64,000 bases of DNA from contig CAYNNP010000006.1 in the NCBI GenBank assembly GCA_964398215.1, forward strand, positions 1-64,000, in the 5' to 3' direction. Origin of the DNA: CAYNNP01 sp964398215 (GTDB lineage: Bacteria; Planctomycetota; Planctomycetia; Pirellulales; Pirellulaceae). Positions 17,264 to 27,762 of the stretch are shown one piece after another. The position numbers were made by a program, and so were the translations under genes. The notes beneath the pieces are model-generated. The model saw nothing but the letters and a program-made list of their open reading frames with translations. It had not been told where the DNA came from and did not search any database. The stretch's first letter is position 1, and every line of letters starts with the position of its first letter.

Positions 17264-20200
17264 TTGAACCGTCTCAGAACATCGAGATTGCCCAGCATGC
17301 TGGGAGTCGCAGCAGGAGTTGTTCTTCTGCTTGCTCCGGACTTATCTGCCCAAATGGCGATGCCGGACTCGCCCGCACCAAGTGTGGCGAAAGAAAAACG
17401 AACCAACAATGCAGTCGAAGCTGGCACAATGTGGCTGGCGCACACTCGTGCGGCGCTAACGAGGAAAGACTACAAGACAGCGATTAGCGGTTTCCGCGAA
17501 TCCGCTAGAATTGTTGGCTTCGCACCTCAGCTTGCTGGGGACTTGGCACAACTTCGATTGGACATGCAAATTGCTGGCATCAAAGCCGACATGCTGCAGC
17601 CAGCGAAAACGAATCCGCCAGCGAAAACAATGGGTAGCCCTGCTGGCAAACCAGTTGCAATGACTCCAAAGAAGCAAGCGTTGCAGATGATTGCAATCGG
17701 CAAGGCTGCTTTGGATCGCGGCGAGATCGCAACCGCGGTGCAGTACGCTCGACAAGCCCAGGCCTTGAACGTGCCTGAAAGCGAGTTCTTGCCTGGTGAA
17801 CCACGCGTTTGGCAATTCGTACTCGATGCCGAGTCGGCTGCAAAGCGTAGCGGAGTCGTTCAAGCTTCCGCGGTTGCACCGGTACAGCAAGCCGGCACAT
17901 TTGTCGGTGACGCTAGCACAATTGCTCAGGTTCCCTACAACGCAGGGGCTGGCCAGGGTGCAGTTCGCCAAGTTCAAGCCGAGGACCTGGATGCGGGAGC
18001 GCTAGGATTGCCGCAAACATTCGAAACCCCACGACTGCCTGCTGCGTCATCCGGTGAAGACATTTACATGGATGGCTTGCAAGCGTTGAAAGCTGGCAAC
18101 AAGGAACTTGCACGCAAACGATTTGTCGAAGCGTGGCAATATGAAGGCACACTGCCACAGGAAATTCGTCGGCAATTGAAAGACAAGCTTACTCTACTTC
18201 AATCACCGACTCCATTGCCAAGGACCAGTTCGCCATCCGACATGGCGAGTCTAACTCCGGCACAACGAGCCGACATGGAAGCTCAGCAAGAAGTGCGTCG
18301 CCTTTATCGCGAAATCACATCTGAGCTAGCCTCAGCCGCTGAAACGAACAAGACGGCACCGATGGACGCCTTGGATCAACTAAATGTCTTGCGTCGTCGT
18401 GTTGATGGTGCAGAGGTTGATGAAACGTCAAAGCGAGGTCTGTTGGCACAGGTCGATCGAGCATTGATTGAACAACGTAAGTACGTCGATGCGAATCGTT
18501 CGGACATCGAGAGAAAGCTCGAGAATGAATCGGTTCGACAAGAGATTGAAACAAAGCGTGCTCGTGATATTGCGATTGATGAGGAGATCAAGAACTTGGT
18601 TAAACAGTTCAACGATCTGCTGGAACAACAACGCTACTCAGAAGCCGAAGTGATTGCCAAAAATGTGCAAGAACTCAAGCCGGGTTCGCCAATCGCGACG
18701 AGCATGTCCCATGTGGCGCAACTAAAATCTCGTAGAGCGATTTTCGAGGAAATTCGTGCTGCTAAGGAAGAGACCTTTGTTCGCCAAGGTTTCGCCAACG
18801 ATCGCGCTTCGGTCTACAATCCGGATATGCCTTACGAAATGCCGTCTGCTCGCGAGTGGAATGACATTTCGACGCGCCGCTTGGCTCAAGACCGTGAAAA
18901 CTTGCGAATGAGCGATCGGGAGCGTCAGATTCTCGATAAACTTGAGAGCGCTCAGGTCAACATCAAGTACAACGCTCGACCATTGAACGAAGTGCTTGCA
19001 GAGATCTCATCGGTTACTGGTGTGCCAATCGTTTCTAACAAACGAGCGATGGCTGCGATCCGTGTGATGCCTGATGTTCCTGTTACATTGGACATCAGCA
19101 CTCCCATTTCACTGAAGAGTGGGTTGCACCATATCCTTGACCAGTTTGAGCTGACTTATGTGATCGACAACGATGTGTTGAACATCACCACGATCGAAGC
19201 CAAACGTACCAACGTCGAACCGCGAACCTATCGCGTGGCCGACCTAGTGACACCGATTCCTAACTTCACTCAAAGTTATGATGCTGGTTTAACGGGTGCC
19301 CTGCGTGCGGCCTATCAGATGACGAGTCCTCAAACGGACGTTCGCATCATGCCTGTCTCGGTTGCCGATTTGGCTCGTGGAAACGCAGCTGCCCCCATGA
19401 GTAACCCCAACATGCTTGGGCAGTATTCGTCGATGGGCAGCCAGCAAGGATTCGGAGGCTCTGCGCCAGCCCAAGGGCGTGGTGGTGGAGCATTCGCTGA
19501 CTTCCAGTCATTGATTGATTTGATTCAAACAACCGTTGTGCCGGATACTTGGGAAGCACTTGGTGGTCCAAGTACGATGGCCGAGTATGCCCAAAACTTA
19601 AGTCTTGTGATCAGCACGACGAGTGATGTTCACGATCAAATTTCCGATCTATTGGAATCGTTAAGAGCTTTGCAAAACCTGCAAATCACGATCGAGGTAC
19701 GATTCATCACGCTATCGGATACATTCTTTGAGCAAATCGGTGTCGACTTCGACGTTCAGTTTGATGACAACACTCAGGCTTTGCCAGATGATGACAGTGG
19801 CCCTGGTGTGACAATCGGTTTTGACGGCATCGCCGGTCTACCGACACCAGATTTGGACATCACATTCAATAACAATAGTTTTGGAGTAACCAGTCCATTC
19901 GGGGCTCCTGACGCGGGGGCGATTTCAACGATCGGCTTCGCGATTCTAAGTGATATTGAAGCGTTCTTCTTTCTGCAAGCCGCTCAGGGTGACACCCGTA
20001 ACAACGTCATGCAGGCTCCCAAGGTGACTTTGTTCGACGGACAGTTCGCCTCGATCAATGACCAGACGCAACGTCCGTTTGTGACAAGTATTACGCCTGT
20101 TGTTGGTGACTTTGCAGTCGCTCAGCAACCTGTGATCGTAGTTCTGAACGAAGGTACGCAGTTGAACGTCCAGGGAATCGTTAGTAACGACAAACGCTTC

Positions 20201-20659
20201 GTTCGCTTGACGCTTGTGCCATTTTTCAGCCAGATCGGTGATGTTGACACATTCACATTCGAAGGTCGTCAAACCACGCAATCTTCAAGTCGCGATGAAA
20301 ATGGCGATACGAATGGCGATGGTCAAATTGATGATTTGGATGAAGTCGACACTGTCGAAAACATTGACATCACTGAAGGCACCACAGTTCAGTTGCCTAC
20401 ATTCGCTTTCACGACGATCAATACGACCGTCAGTGTTCCCGATGGCGGCACGATTTTGCTGGGTGGTATCAAACGAATGGCCGAAGGCCGTGCGGAACGA
20501 GGTGTTCCATTCCTGAGTAAAATTCCATACGTCAGTCGATTATTCCGCAACACTGCGGTCGGTCGTGACGCGAGTAGCTTGATGATGATGGTCACGCCGC
20601 GAATCATCATTCAAGAGGAAGAAGAAGAAGCTCAGACAGGCTTCAGACCAAATCGTTAA
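17264..20659 (+). CDS. Secretin (GspD/PilQ-type outer-membrane channel), large planctomycete form
   Basis: A 1131-residue exported protein. After a signal peptide (about 1-30, ending LSA-Q) come a repeat-like region with KDYKTAISGFRESARI, a charged coiled-coil stretch (about 340-500), an N-domain (VNIKYNARPLNEVLAEISSVTGVPIV, about 565-640), and the secretin core from about 805. VPDGGTILLGGIKRMAEGRAERGVPFLSKIPYVSRLFRN (in part, about 1057-1095) is the secretin signature. It should form a multimeric outer-membrane gate for type II secretion or type IV pili. No other secretion or pilus gene is adjacent. The start is TTG, backed by AGGAG seven bases upstream. A glycine-rich insert lies near 725-745, and the C-terminus is acidic. 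Confidence 0.9.
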   Translation: MNRLRTSRLPSMLGVAAGVVLLLAPDLSAQMAMPDSPAPSVAKEKRTNNAVEAGTMWLAHTRAALTRKDYKTAISGFRESARIVGFAPQLAGDLAQLRLDMQIAGIKADMLQPAKTNPPAKTMGSPAGKPVAMTPKKQALQMIAIGKAALDRGEIATAVQYARQAQALNVPESEFLPGEPRVWQFVLDAESAAKRSGVVQASAVAPVQQAGTFVGDASTIAQVPYNAGAGQGAVRQVQAEDLDAGALGLPQTFETPRLPAASSGEDIYMDGLQALKAGNKELARKRFVEAWQYEGTLPQEIRRQLKDKLTLLQSPTPLPRTSSPSDMASLTPAQRADMEAQQEVRRLYREITSELASAAETNKTAPMDALDQLNVLRRRVDGAEVDETSKRGLLAQVDRALIEQRKYVDANRSDIERKLENESVRQEIETKRARDIAIDEEIKNLVKQFNDLLEQQRYSEAEVIAKNVQELKPGSPIATSMSHVAQLKSRRAIFEEIRAAKEETFVRQGFANDRASVYNPDMPYEMPSAREWNDISTRRLAQDRENLRMSDRERQILDKLESAQVNIKYNARPLNEVLAEISSVTGVPIVSNKRAMAAIRVMPDVPVTLDISTPISLKSGLHHILDQFELTYVIDNDVLNITTIEAKRTNVEPRTYRVADLVTPIPNFTQSYDAGLTGALRAAYQMTSPQTDVRIMPVSVADLARGNAAAPMSNPNMLGQYSSMGSQQGFGGSAPAQGRGGGAFADFQSLIDLIQTTVVPDTWEALGGPSTMAEYAQNLSLVISTTSDVHDQISDLLESLRALQNLQITIEVRFITLSDTFFEQIGVDFDVQFDDNTQALPDDDSGPGVTIGFDGIAGLPTPDLDITFNNNSFGVTSPFGAPDAGAISTIGFAILSDIEAFFFLQAAQGDTRNNVMQAPKVTLFDGQFASINDQTQRPFVTSITPVVGDFAVAQQPVIVVLNEGTQLNVQGIVSNDKRFVRLTLVPFFSQIGDVDTFTFEGRQTTQSSSRDENGDTNGDGQIDDLDEVDTVENIDITEGTTVQLPTFAFTTINTTVSVPDGGTILLGGIKRMAEGRAERGVPFLSKIPYVSRLFRNTAVGRDASSLMMMVTPRIIIQEEEEEAQTGFRPNR

Positions 20660-20685
20660 AATTTGGTTCAGCCCAAGTGATTTTG

Positions 20686-20722
20686 AAAACGCCAGTGAGT
20701 CCAACTCGCTGGCGTTTTTTTT
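20686..20722 (+). terminator. Strong intrinsic terminator after the secretin gene, probably bidirectional
   Basis: AAAACGCCAGTGAGT and ACTCGCTGGCGTTTT form a 15-bp stem (one G-U pair) with a CCA loop, followed by a run of eight Ts on the plus strand. On the minus strand the same stem ends in TTTT, so it probably also stops the converging 1375-residue gene that ends ten bases away. Confidence 0.9.
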
Positions 20723-20731
20723 GCTCCAAGC

Positions 20732-23700
20732 TCACTTGTTGAGATACATCTTGGCCATTCCAACCGAGTCATCATCGTTGTCAATCTCGATCGCATATTG
20801 AAAGTGCTTTCGACCTGCCTCGTTGTCACCAAATGCAATTGCGATCAACCCTAGCATGACTTCCGCAGGGCTACCCTCGGCAGTAGTTTCCGTGATGCAT
20901 TTCTCGACAATTTCCTCGTCAAACTCATGGATATTCTTTAGCAAGGCGACTGCACACTCGTAGGTGTGCTGATAGGCAATGCGATCCGAATAATCCAGAG
21001 AAGAACAGAGTTCCGTTCGCCGTGCCATTTCTCTTGTTGGAACACCATCAACGAGAGACCACCACAGCAGCATGTTCTTTAGTTCTTCGGTATCGCCGGA
21101 ATCTAGCTGCTCGATACCCTGTCTGAGAATCAGAAACTCTTCACCCTGATCATCCGTGCCTCGAGAGATAGATGCACGCAGGTAAGTAACTTCCTCTGGA
21201 TCGTCTTCGTTGTCCATGTAAACATAAACCGAATCGGCCCAACGATAAAAATCGTCAGGGTCTTTTCCCAACTTGCGAACTGCTGTCGCTACGTTGCACA
21301 AACGACGGATATAGGTCAAGTTAGAGGGCGATGCTTCTGTCAGCCATAGCTGATGCGGAAACTCCTTCACCGGCTGCTTGCTGTTCTCGTAAAACGTTGC
21401 CAGGATTCGTCGCATCTGAATTTCGTGGTGTAGCCAACGGCTATTCGCCAAGTTCTCTTCCAGTGCGTCAGCGGATTCACCAAACTTGTTTGCGCAATCC
21501 ATGATCTGACAAATCAATTTCAACAAATCAGGGGAAAGAGCTTCTGAACTCGCTACCACATGAGCAGCGCACGAACCTCTGAATTTCGCATCAAGGTCGA
21601 TGTCTGCAGCCATCTTGGAAAATATTTGATCGATCCAATCCTGGACGCTGGCAACTTCACCCTGATCCAAAAGAGCCAACAAATGCGGAGCAATTGAATC
21701 GACGTTGTAAGGATGCACGACGCGAAAATTCTTGTCATCCGGTGTACGAACGACCCGAATCCGGCTCCAGCGCCCGTCAAACCCATTTATTTTGATGTTG
21801 TACCCAAAGCTGCCAACCGCCGTTGTTTCAATTTTTGCCGATTGAGCGATCGCTTGAAACAACTTGTCATTTTCAAAACGCCTTTTGATTCCATCAGGAA
21901 GCCACGTTCTGAATAATCGATGAACACGCGATCGATCGCGCTGGAATAAAGGTAAATGTTCCGGGATAACCGACAGTGACTTTTGTGTGTCAATGTCCCC
22001 GCGAAGCATGGCCAGCGTCAGGTGTCTGGCCACCGACTTTGGATCCGTTTGATCTAGCGAATCAATTTCACCCTCAAAGTTCTGCGGTAGACTCAAGACC
22101 GAATCACCCTCAAGCAACGCGGGAATACGTTTGACAAGATCGTATCGATTGATCGCGGCTAACTTTTCCCAGATCAGTTCGACAGTATCCGATTCAAGCT
22201 CGGTGTTTTTTCGTAACGACTCGTTCTTGCAGATCGCTGCCAGGACCGGAATCACTCCAGTTGTCTCAGTGGTCTGCTTGACCAAGTCATCTTTTCCAAG
22301 AGCCAGCTGCAAAAAGGCTCTCAAGGTTTTCAGTTCTTCGCTCAACTCTCCCTCTTCACCCAAGTCGGCTTTTCCCAGTAGGTCAAGCGCTTTCTGAATG
22401 TTGGCAGCGTCATGCGAAAACAGCCCTTCGTTGTCAAGCAAGGCGCCAAACATTGCCGTCGGCATTGAATTCTGATCGATCAAATCAACTTTTGCTAAAT
22501 CGGAAACCAACTGCATACGCGTTTTAAACAAAGCTGGCGTGACGTACTCGCGAGGCAAAAGAAGCTTCAACGAGTCGACCGTTTGCTGTACTGAAAACGG
22601 TCCAAATTCTCGGGCTGGTCCAATCCGCTGCGCCGCCTCTTCTTCCAAACCAAATTTGCGAAACTGATTGGCGATCGCTAGCGCCGGGCCAGGATCGGAG
22701 GGAAAACCGTCGGCGATCGCACGAAGTCTCGAAAACTGATCTTTCCCACTTTCAGAATCCCCAATGTCCATTTGAATGTAATGCGCCAATTCACTTTCTT
22801 CGACCATTTCACGAAGAGCGTCTCGGCATTCATTGACCTGTTCCGCCGACATTCTGCCAGCATCAATAGAAGCGGTGAAAGTGACTTGCAGCACGTTCAT
22901 CTTGTCACGCGAATCCGACAGCGGCGTGCCTTCAAAACCGATAGCATCCTGCCGAAATTTATCCGGCCCCGACCGAAACAGTTCATTTAAATTTTCCTGC
23001 GGCGGCTCGGGAACGATATCGTTTGTTTGATTCGTGCGATATCGCCGATAGGAGGTGGAGATTGTGACAGGGCCAAAACTCTTCACCCAACTATTGAATA
23101 TTTCAGGCGTACACAGCGCTGGATACCAGATTTCGTACTTGGTTTGAAAAGCACTGGGCGAAGCAAAGAAAGCGTCGCTTTGTCGATCCGCTGGGTCGCC
23201 GTATTCATCTAGATAACTCTTGGAACTCCAGCGATCGCTTTGGTACTCTTTGGCCAGAGCACGGTCTGTCAAGAATTCAGGCAGGTGTTCCAGCAAGGAA
23301 ACGCCATCCAAATACACGTGCCCGGCAATATCAGACATGCTGGTGGTTGCGTATCGCGCCGACACTTCAAATCGGTTTGTCGCAGCATGCGAAATTTTGT
23401 TTGCCTGCAAGCCTACCAATCGGCAGTTCGGAAACTCTTCTTTTCCTCGAATCGACCAGTCCTTGGAGATTTCGTCGCCCTCGTTTGCCAAGGTCTCCTC
23501 GGCAATTTTGGCGGCTTGCGTTCCCGTACCAATGACACGAATACGAGCCGTCCCGATTCCGGAATAGTTCGCAACAATCCTTCGATACTCGGATCGGGTT
23601 TTGAAATCGCTGTTGGCAACAGGTGCCTTGGTCAACTCGGCTGTGCGACCATCACAAATCAGCGCCCTTTGTCCTTGAAGAGACTGCGGCAACACGTTGA

Positions 23701-24859
23701 TCGCCATGCATTGCCCTTGAGGATCAATCCAATGGCCCGATTCACCATTGGGCACATAAACAATCTTGCGAGAGAACTGTGATGCTGCCGGCAAATCCCC
23801 AGCAAAGGTACGTTCCGCGCTCGCCACCAATGCAATGTACGCTTCGTAGCCCAACTGCCGAAGGACACCGGTTAGCAATGCCGCACGATCGTCTCTAACA
23901 TCTTGCGCACGCACTGCAGCCGCAATCATCTCGATCGCATCTGTTTGACTTTGCTCTTTGATAACAGGTTTCAAGCCCGCCGCCAACTTGCGGGTTTGCG
24001 GTTCCAGTTTTCCAATCGCACGGTCCATTTCAGCTCGAACTTCCCGCGCGACATCTTTCCACTCAGATGGGCGTCGCAAATAGATGAACGGTGTAGCGAT
24101 GTGATCGGGCATGCAGTAGCGTGGATCCAAACCAGAGATTTGATTTGAATCGTCAAGTGGTGAGTTTTCAACCAACGTAAACCATTTTGATTTTGCATCA
24201 CCATCGCCTTTGTCTAGTTTCATTAGATCCCGGACACAAGCAAATTCCAGGTCGCCTGGATCACCAATCAAGCCAACGCGTCGCACGATCGCTTGGGAAT
24301 CGAGATCGAAACGGAGAAAGAAGTTTTGATCATCGCCCACTGATTTTTCGTAAACGATCTTCAGTTCCAACAAGCACCCGCTTTTCACATCATTGGTGAT
24401 TGGAAGTTGGAAAATCTGATCGCGATTTGGTTGCCAACGTTGGTCAAGGATGTCTTTGGACTCAGCAGAAAACAGATCCGCCGATTCTTTTACAACGTCA
24501 CCCTTCCACGTAACAATTCGTGCCCGAACCGTGGGAGCGACATCGCTTTTTCGCAACAAAACTTCGGCGAATTCATCCAGGTCGATTTCATTATGTTTCT
24601 GGATTATCCAATCCGTTACAAACGCGCGATCACCCTGGACACGTACCGAGGATTGGTAAAACAAAATTCCCGAATCAGGTAGTCCAAATCCGTACACCAA
24701 CTGCTTTGACGCATTCCACAAGTCTCCGTGCGGTGTCTCCAGTGGCGACGACAGTTCGTTGATGTACCGTTCGCCCCAGCTTGTTTGTCCTTGCGAACGA
24801 TTGACGCAGCTAAAAAGGACGACAGTTAAGAGACAGCCAGTCCACAGATGATTTCGCAT
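20732..24859 (-). CDS. Large exported DUF3857 protein with a degenerate transglutaminase-like domain
   Basis: A 1375-residue protein with an N-terminal signal sequence (either lipoprotein-like at LFSC or cleaved near SQGQ). Residues from about 60 to 270 match the DUF3857 beta-sandwich (LYYQSSVRVQGD-like start, KSGCLLELKIVYE). A transglutaminase-like region follows, but the usual DCKDKATLL nucleophile block reads DVRDDRAALL and the NH dyad reads SR; only the aspartate in HWIDPQG is kept. It therefore looks like a non-catalytic relative. The second half is helical and TPR-like (for example AEVMLGLIAIAFGDNEAGRKHFQYAIEID). Function is unknown; a periplasmic scaffold is possible. It is divergent from the M1 peptidase and converges on the secretin. 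Confidence 0.75.
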   Translation of the reverse strand: MRNHLWTGCLLTVVLFSCVNRSQGQTSWGERYINELSSPLETPHGDLWNASKQLVYGFGLPDSGILFYQSSVRVQGDRAFVTDWIIQKHNEIDLDEFAEVLLRKSDVAPTVRARIVTWKGDVVKESADLFSAESKDILDQRWQPNRDQIFQLPITNDVKSGCLLELKIVYEKSVGDDQNFFLRFDLDSQAIVRRVGLIGDPGDLEFACVRDLMKLDKGDGDAKSKWFTLVENSPLDDSNQISGLDPRYCMPDHIATPFIYLRRPSEWKDVAREVRAEMDRAIGKLEPQTRKLAAGLKPVIKEQSQTDAIEMIAAAVRAQDVRDDRAALLTGVLRQLGYEAYIALVASAERTFAGDLPAASQFSRKIVYVPNGESGHWIDPQGQCMAINVLPQSLQGQRALICDGRTAELTKAPVANSDFKTRSEYRRIVANYSGIGTARIRVIGTGTQAAKIAEETLANEGDEISKDWSIRGKEEFPNCRLVGLQANKISHAATNRFEVSARYATTSMSDIAGHVYLDGVSLLEHLPEFLTDRALAKEYQSDRWSSKSYLDEYGDPADRQSDAFFASPSAFQTKYEIWYPALCTPEIFNSWVKSFGPVTISTSYRRYRTNQTNDIVPEPPQENLNELFRSGPDKFRQDAIGFEGTPLSDSRDKMNVLQVTFTASIDAGRMSAEQVNECRDALREMVEESELAHYIQMDIGDSESGKDQFSRLRAIADGFPSDPGPALAIANQFRKFGLEEEAAQRIGPAREFGPFSVQQTVDSLKLLLPREYVTPALFKTRMQLVSDLAKVDLIDQNSMPTAMFGALLDNEGLFSHDAANIQKALDLLGKADLGEEGELSEELKTLRAFLQLALGKDDLVKQTTETTGVIPVLAAICKNESLRKNTELESDTVELIWEKLAAINRYDLVKRIPALLEGDSVLSLPQNFEGEIDSLDQTDPKSVARHLTLAMLRGDIDTQKSLSVIPEHLPLFQRDRSRVHRLFRTWLPDGIKRRFENDKLFQAIAQSAKIETTAVGSFGYNIKINGFDGRWSRIRVVRTPDDKNFRVVHPYNVDSIAPHLLALLDQGEVASVQDWIDQIFSKMAADIDLDAKFRGSCAAHVVASSEALSPDLLKLICQIMDCANKFGESADALEENLANSRWLHHEIQMRRILATFYENSKQPVKEFPHQLWLTEASPSNLTYIRRLCNVATAVRKLGKDPDDFYRWADSVYVYMDNEDDPEEVTYLRASISRGTDDQGEEFLILRQGIEQLDSGDTEELKNMLLWWSLVDGVPTREMARRTELCSSLDYSDRIAYQHTYECAVALLKNIHEFDEEIVEKCITETTAEGSPAEVMLGLIAIAFGDNEAGRKHFQYAIEIDNDDDSVGMAKMYLNK

Positions 24860-25173
24860 AGCATTGATCGGGTAGGTCGGCGCGGGGCAATCGATTTGCC
24901 CAAAATTCGTTTCAGCTTTTAGCTCTCGCTAGACCTACAGTTTCCGAGATCGATCGGCGATGGTCAACAATCAAGGTGATTCAGGTGGGCATTGGCTGGT
25001 TTTGCGGGCTGTTTTGGCTGACAAATCGCCGCGGCCGTTAGGAAAATCAGATTTTTCGTTCTTAACGATCAATTCGCGTGGCGACAGACGTGCCAAAGCT
25101 AGCCGCGCAACTAAACTTTGTTACTCGCTCTGACAATTCGTTATTTACATCAATGCGGCCAAAAATATCCATC
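24860..25173. other. Shared upstream region of the DUF3857 and M1 peptidase genes
   Basis: About 310 bases between divergent genes. I see no convincing promoter pair, operator or RNA structure. ATG codons at 25153 and 25174 are both possible starts of the peptidase, and neither has a clear Shine-Dalgarno. Confidence 0.4.
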
Positions 25174-27762
25174 ATGTCGATGCTGAAAAACGCCTTCTTA
25201 GTTCTCGCCTGTCTTGTATCCACCAGCCAATTCGCGTCTGCACAGTTCTTGCCGAATAGCAAGCACTCGGACCCAACCGATCGGTTCATGCAACTTGATT
25301 CTTGGATGCCCACGCCAACCCAGTTCCGGACCGCATCAGGTGCTCCTGGACCGTTGTACTGGCAGCAGCGAGCGGACTACGAAATCGATGTTACGATCGA
25401 CGATGAAAACCAACGTCTGGAAGGCAACTGTGGAATCACGTATCACAATCGATCACCACATAGCCTGAAGTACATTTGGATCCAACTTGACCAAAATCGA
25501 TTTCGTCCCGACTCTGATGGCAACGCGATACAGACTGCTCCATCGATGTCAGGTCGTGTTCCGTTTCGATCTTTGAAAGGAATCTTTTCGCGAATCGCGT
25601 TTGATGGTGGCTACACCGTTGACGCAGTTTCAGATGCCGACGGCAAGGACCTGGAACATGTGGTCGTCAAGACGATGATGCGAATCGATTTGGAAAAGCC
25701 GCTTGCTCCAGGTGCGTCTACCGAATTCGAGATCAAATACTCTTTCAATATTGTCGATGCCAAAGTCATTCGTGCTCGCGGCGGTTATGAGTTTTTTGAA
25801 AAAGACAAGAATTACATTTACGAAATGGCGCAGTGGTTTCCGCGCGTTGCTTCGTACACAGATTATCAAGGCTGGCACCACAAACAGTTTCTCGGCCGCG
25901 GCGAGTTTACGTTGGAACTCGGTGACTACCTCGTTCGCATCACTGCACCAGAGAACATGGTCGTTGGTGCAACGGGAACACTGCAGAATCCAGACGATGT
26001 GCTAAAGAAGGATTGGGTAAAACGCCTGAAGGAATCCGAGACATCGAAAAAGGCAGTCTTCATCATCACGCCCGAAGAAGCCAAGGCGAACGAAGAGAAG
26101 AAGAGCCAAAAGACCAAGACATGGGTATTCAAGGCCGATAACGTTCGCGACTTTGCGTTTGCAGCAAGCCGGAAATTCATTTGGGATTCGCTGGGAGTCA
26201 AAATTAACGACGATACCGTGTTGGCGATGTCTTACTACCCCAACGAAGCCGAACCGTTGTGGAGCCAATATTCAACGGAAGCGATCGCACACACACTTGA
26301 GGTCTACGGACGTTACACATTCGAGTATCCCTATCCTGTAGCGATCAGTGTGAATGGTCCTGTCTATGGAATGGAATACCCAATGATTTGTTTCAATGGG
26401 CCGCGTCCAGAAGAGGACGGGACTTACAGCAGAGGCACCAAGTACGGATTGATTTCCGTCGTGATTCACGAAGTCGGACACAACTTCTTCCCAATGATCG
26501 TCAACAGTGACGAACGACAGTGGACGTGGATGGACGAAGGCTTGAATACCTTCCTGCAGTATTTGACCGAACAAGAATGGGAAGAGGATTATCCATCGCG
26601 TGCTGGTGAACCAGCCAAAATCGTCCCCTACATGCGTGGTGGAAGCCAACGCCCAATCATGACTGGTAGCGAGGAAATCATTCAGTTTGGTCCCAATGCC
26701 TACAGCAAACCTGCGACGGCACTGAATATTTTGCGAGAGACAATTCTGGGACGCGAGTTGTTCGATTTTGCGTTCAAAGAGTATGCCATTCGGTGGAAAT
26801 TCAAGCGTCCAACGCCCGCCGATTTCTTCCGCACAATGGAAGACGCATCAGGCGTTGACTTGGATTGGTTCTGGCGCGGTTGGTTCTACAGCACCGACCA
26901 CGTGGACCTAGCAATCGATTCGGTGCGTTGGTACAAGATCGATGACGGCGACCCAGATGCGGCCGCCGAACGCAAACGCGTCGAGGAAGACGAAAGCGAT
27001 ACGACGATTAGCCAAGATCGTAACAAGGACATGCCAAAGCGAATTGACTGGCAGCCAGGCTTGAAGGATTTCTACAACACTGAGTATGACCCCGATAAAG
27101 TTGAAGAAAGCGACCGGAAGGCGTACCAGAAATTCCTGGACGGGTTGGATGACGAGCAACGCAAGATGCTGAAACGCACAACCAATTTTTATATCGTCAA
27201 ATTCAAGAACGTTGGTGGCCTGGTAATGCCAATCATCGTTCGAGCTCACTACGCTGACGGAACACATGAACTAAGAACGTATCCTGCCGAAATCTGGCGT
27301 CAAAACAGCGCGGAGATTAGCAAGCTGATTGTGTCGGACAAGGAAATCGTGCGTTTGGAACTGGATCCGAAGCAGCAAACAGCTGATGCAGACACGTCCA
27401 ATAACCATTGGCCGCCACGCTTGGTCCCCAGTCGCTTCAAACTATTCAAGGGTTCCCGAGGCGGCGGAAACGACATGAAGAAAGCACGCGATAAGGCGAA
27501 GGCTGCAGAAAAGAAAAAGGCCGACGACAAGAAGAAGGCCGCAGAAAAGAAGGCTGCCGATGCAAAGAAGGCGGCTGACGGCAAAGGTGATCCAAAAAAG
27601 AAGGACGATACCAAAACGCCTTCGAAAAAGGACGCTAAGCCAAAAGCAGACGCAAAGCCTGCCAAGAAAGAGCCCGCGAAAAAAGAGCCTGCCAAGAAAC
27701 CGGCTGCGAAGAAGGCGGAACCCAAGGCCAAGGCTAACACTGACAAAAAGAAGGCCGCGTGA
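25174..27762 (+). CDS. Exported M1 family metallopeptidase with a lysine/alanine-rich tail
   Basis: An 862-residue zinc aminopeptidase-like enzyme. A signal peptide (MSMLKNAFLVLACLVSTS and on, ending ASA-Q) sends it to the envelope. The N-terminal beta-saddle is followed by the exopeptidase-type loop GMEYPM and the zinc site HEVGHNF (about 432) with its third ligand in WMDEGLN, all intact. The last 95 residues are almost only K, A, D and P (repeated AEKKK, KKAAD, AKKEP), resembling histone H1 tails or cell-wall/nucleic-acid binding tails. The stop overlaps the start of the next gene by one base (TGATG), so the two are co-translated. ATG at 25153 would add seven residues. Confidence 0.88.
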   Translation: MSMLKNAFLVLACLVSTSQFASAQFLPNSKHSDPTDRFMQLDSWMPTPTQFRTASGAPGPLYWQQRADYEIDVTIDDENQRLEGNCGITYHNRSPHSLKYIWIQLDQNRFRPDSDGNAIQTAPSMSGRVPFRSLKGIFSRIAFDGGYTVDAVSDADGKDLEHVVVKTMMRIDLEKPLAPGASTEFEIKYSFNIVDAKVIRARGGYEFFEKDKNYIYEMAQWFPRVASYTDYQGWHHKQFLGRGEFTLELGDYLVRITAPENMVVGATGTLQNPDDVLKKDWVKRLKESETSKKAVFIITPEEAKANEEKKSQKTKTWVFKADNVRDFAFAASRKFIWDSLGVKINDDTVLAMSYYPNEAEPLWSQYSTEAIAHTLEVYGRYTFEYPYPVAISVNGPVYGMEYPMICFNGPRPEEDGTYSRGTKYGLISVVIHEVGHNFFPMIVNSDERQWTWMDEGLNTFLQYLTEQEWEEDYPSRAGEPAKIVPYMRGGSQRPIMTGSEEIIQFGPNAYSKPATALNILRETILGRELFDFAFKEYAIRWKFKRPTPADFFRTMEDASGVDLDWFWRGWFYSTDHVDLAIDSVRWYKIDDGDPDAAAERKRVEEDESDTTISQDRNKDMPKRIDWQPGLKDFYNTEYDPDKVEESDRKAYQKFLDGLDDEQRKMLKRTTNFYIVKFKNVGGLVMPIIVRAHYADGTHELRTYPAEIWRQNSAEISKLIVSDKEIVRLELDPKQQTADADTSNNHWPPRLVPSRFKLFKGSRGGGNDMKKARDKAKAAEKKKADDKKKAAEKKAADAKKAADGKGDPKKKDDTKTPSKKDAKPKADAKPAKKEPAKKEPAKKPAAKKAEPKAKANTDKKKAA

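Noticed and set aside
27300..27746. 148-codon minus-strand frame rich in Phe, Ala and Ser
   Set aside because: It is the exact antisense of the lysine/alanine-rich peptidase tail; its composition follows from AAG/GCC codons read backwards.
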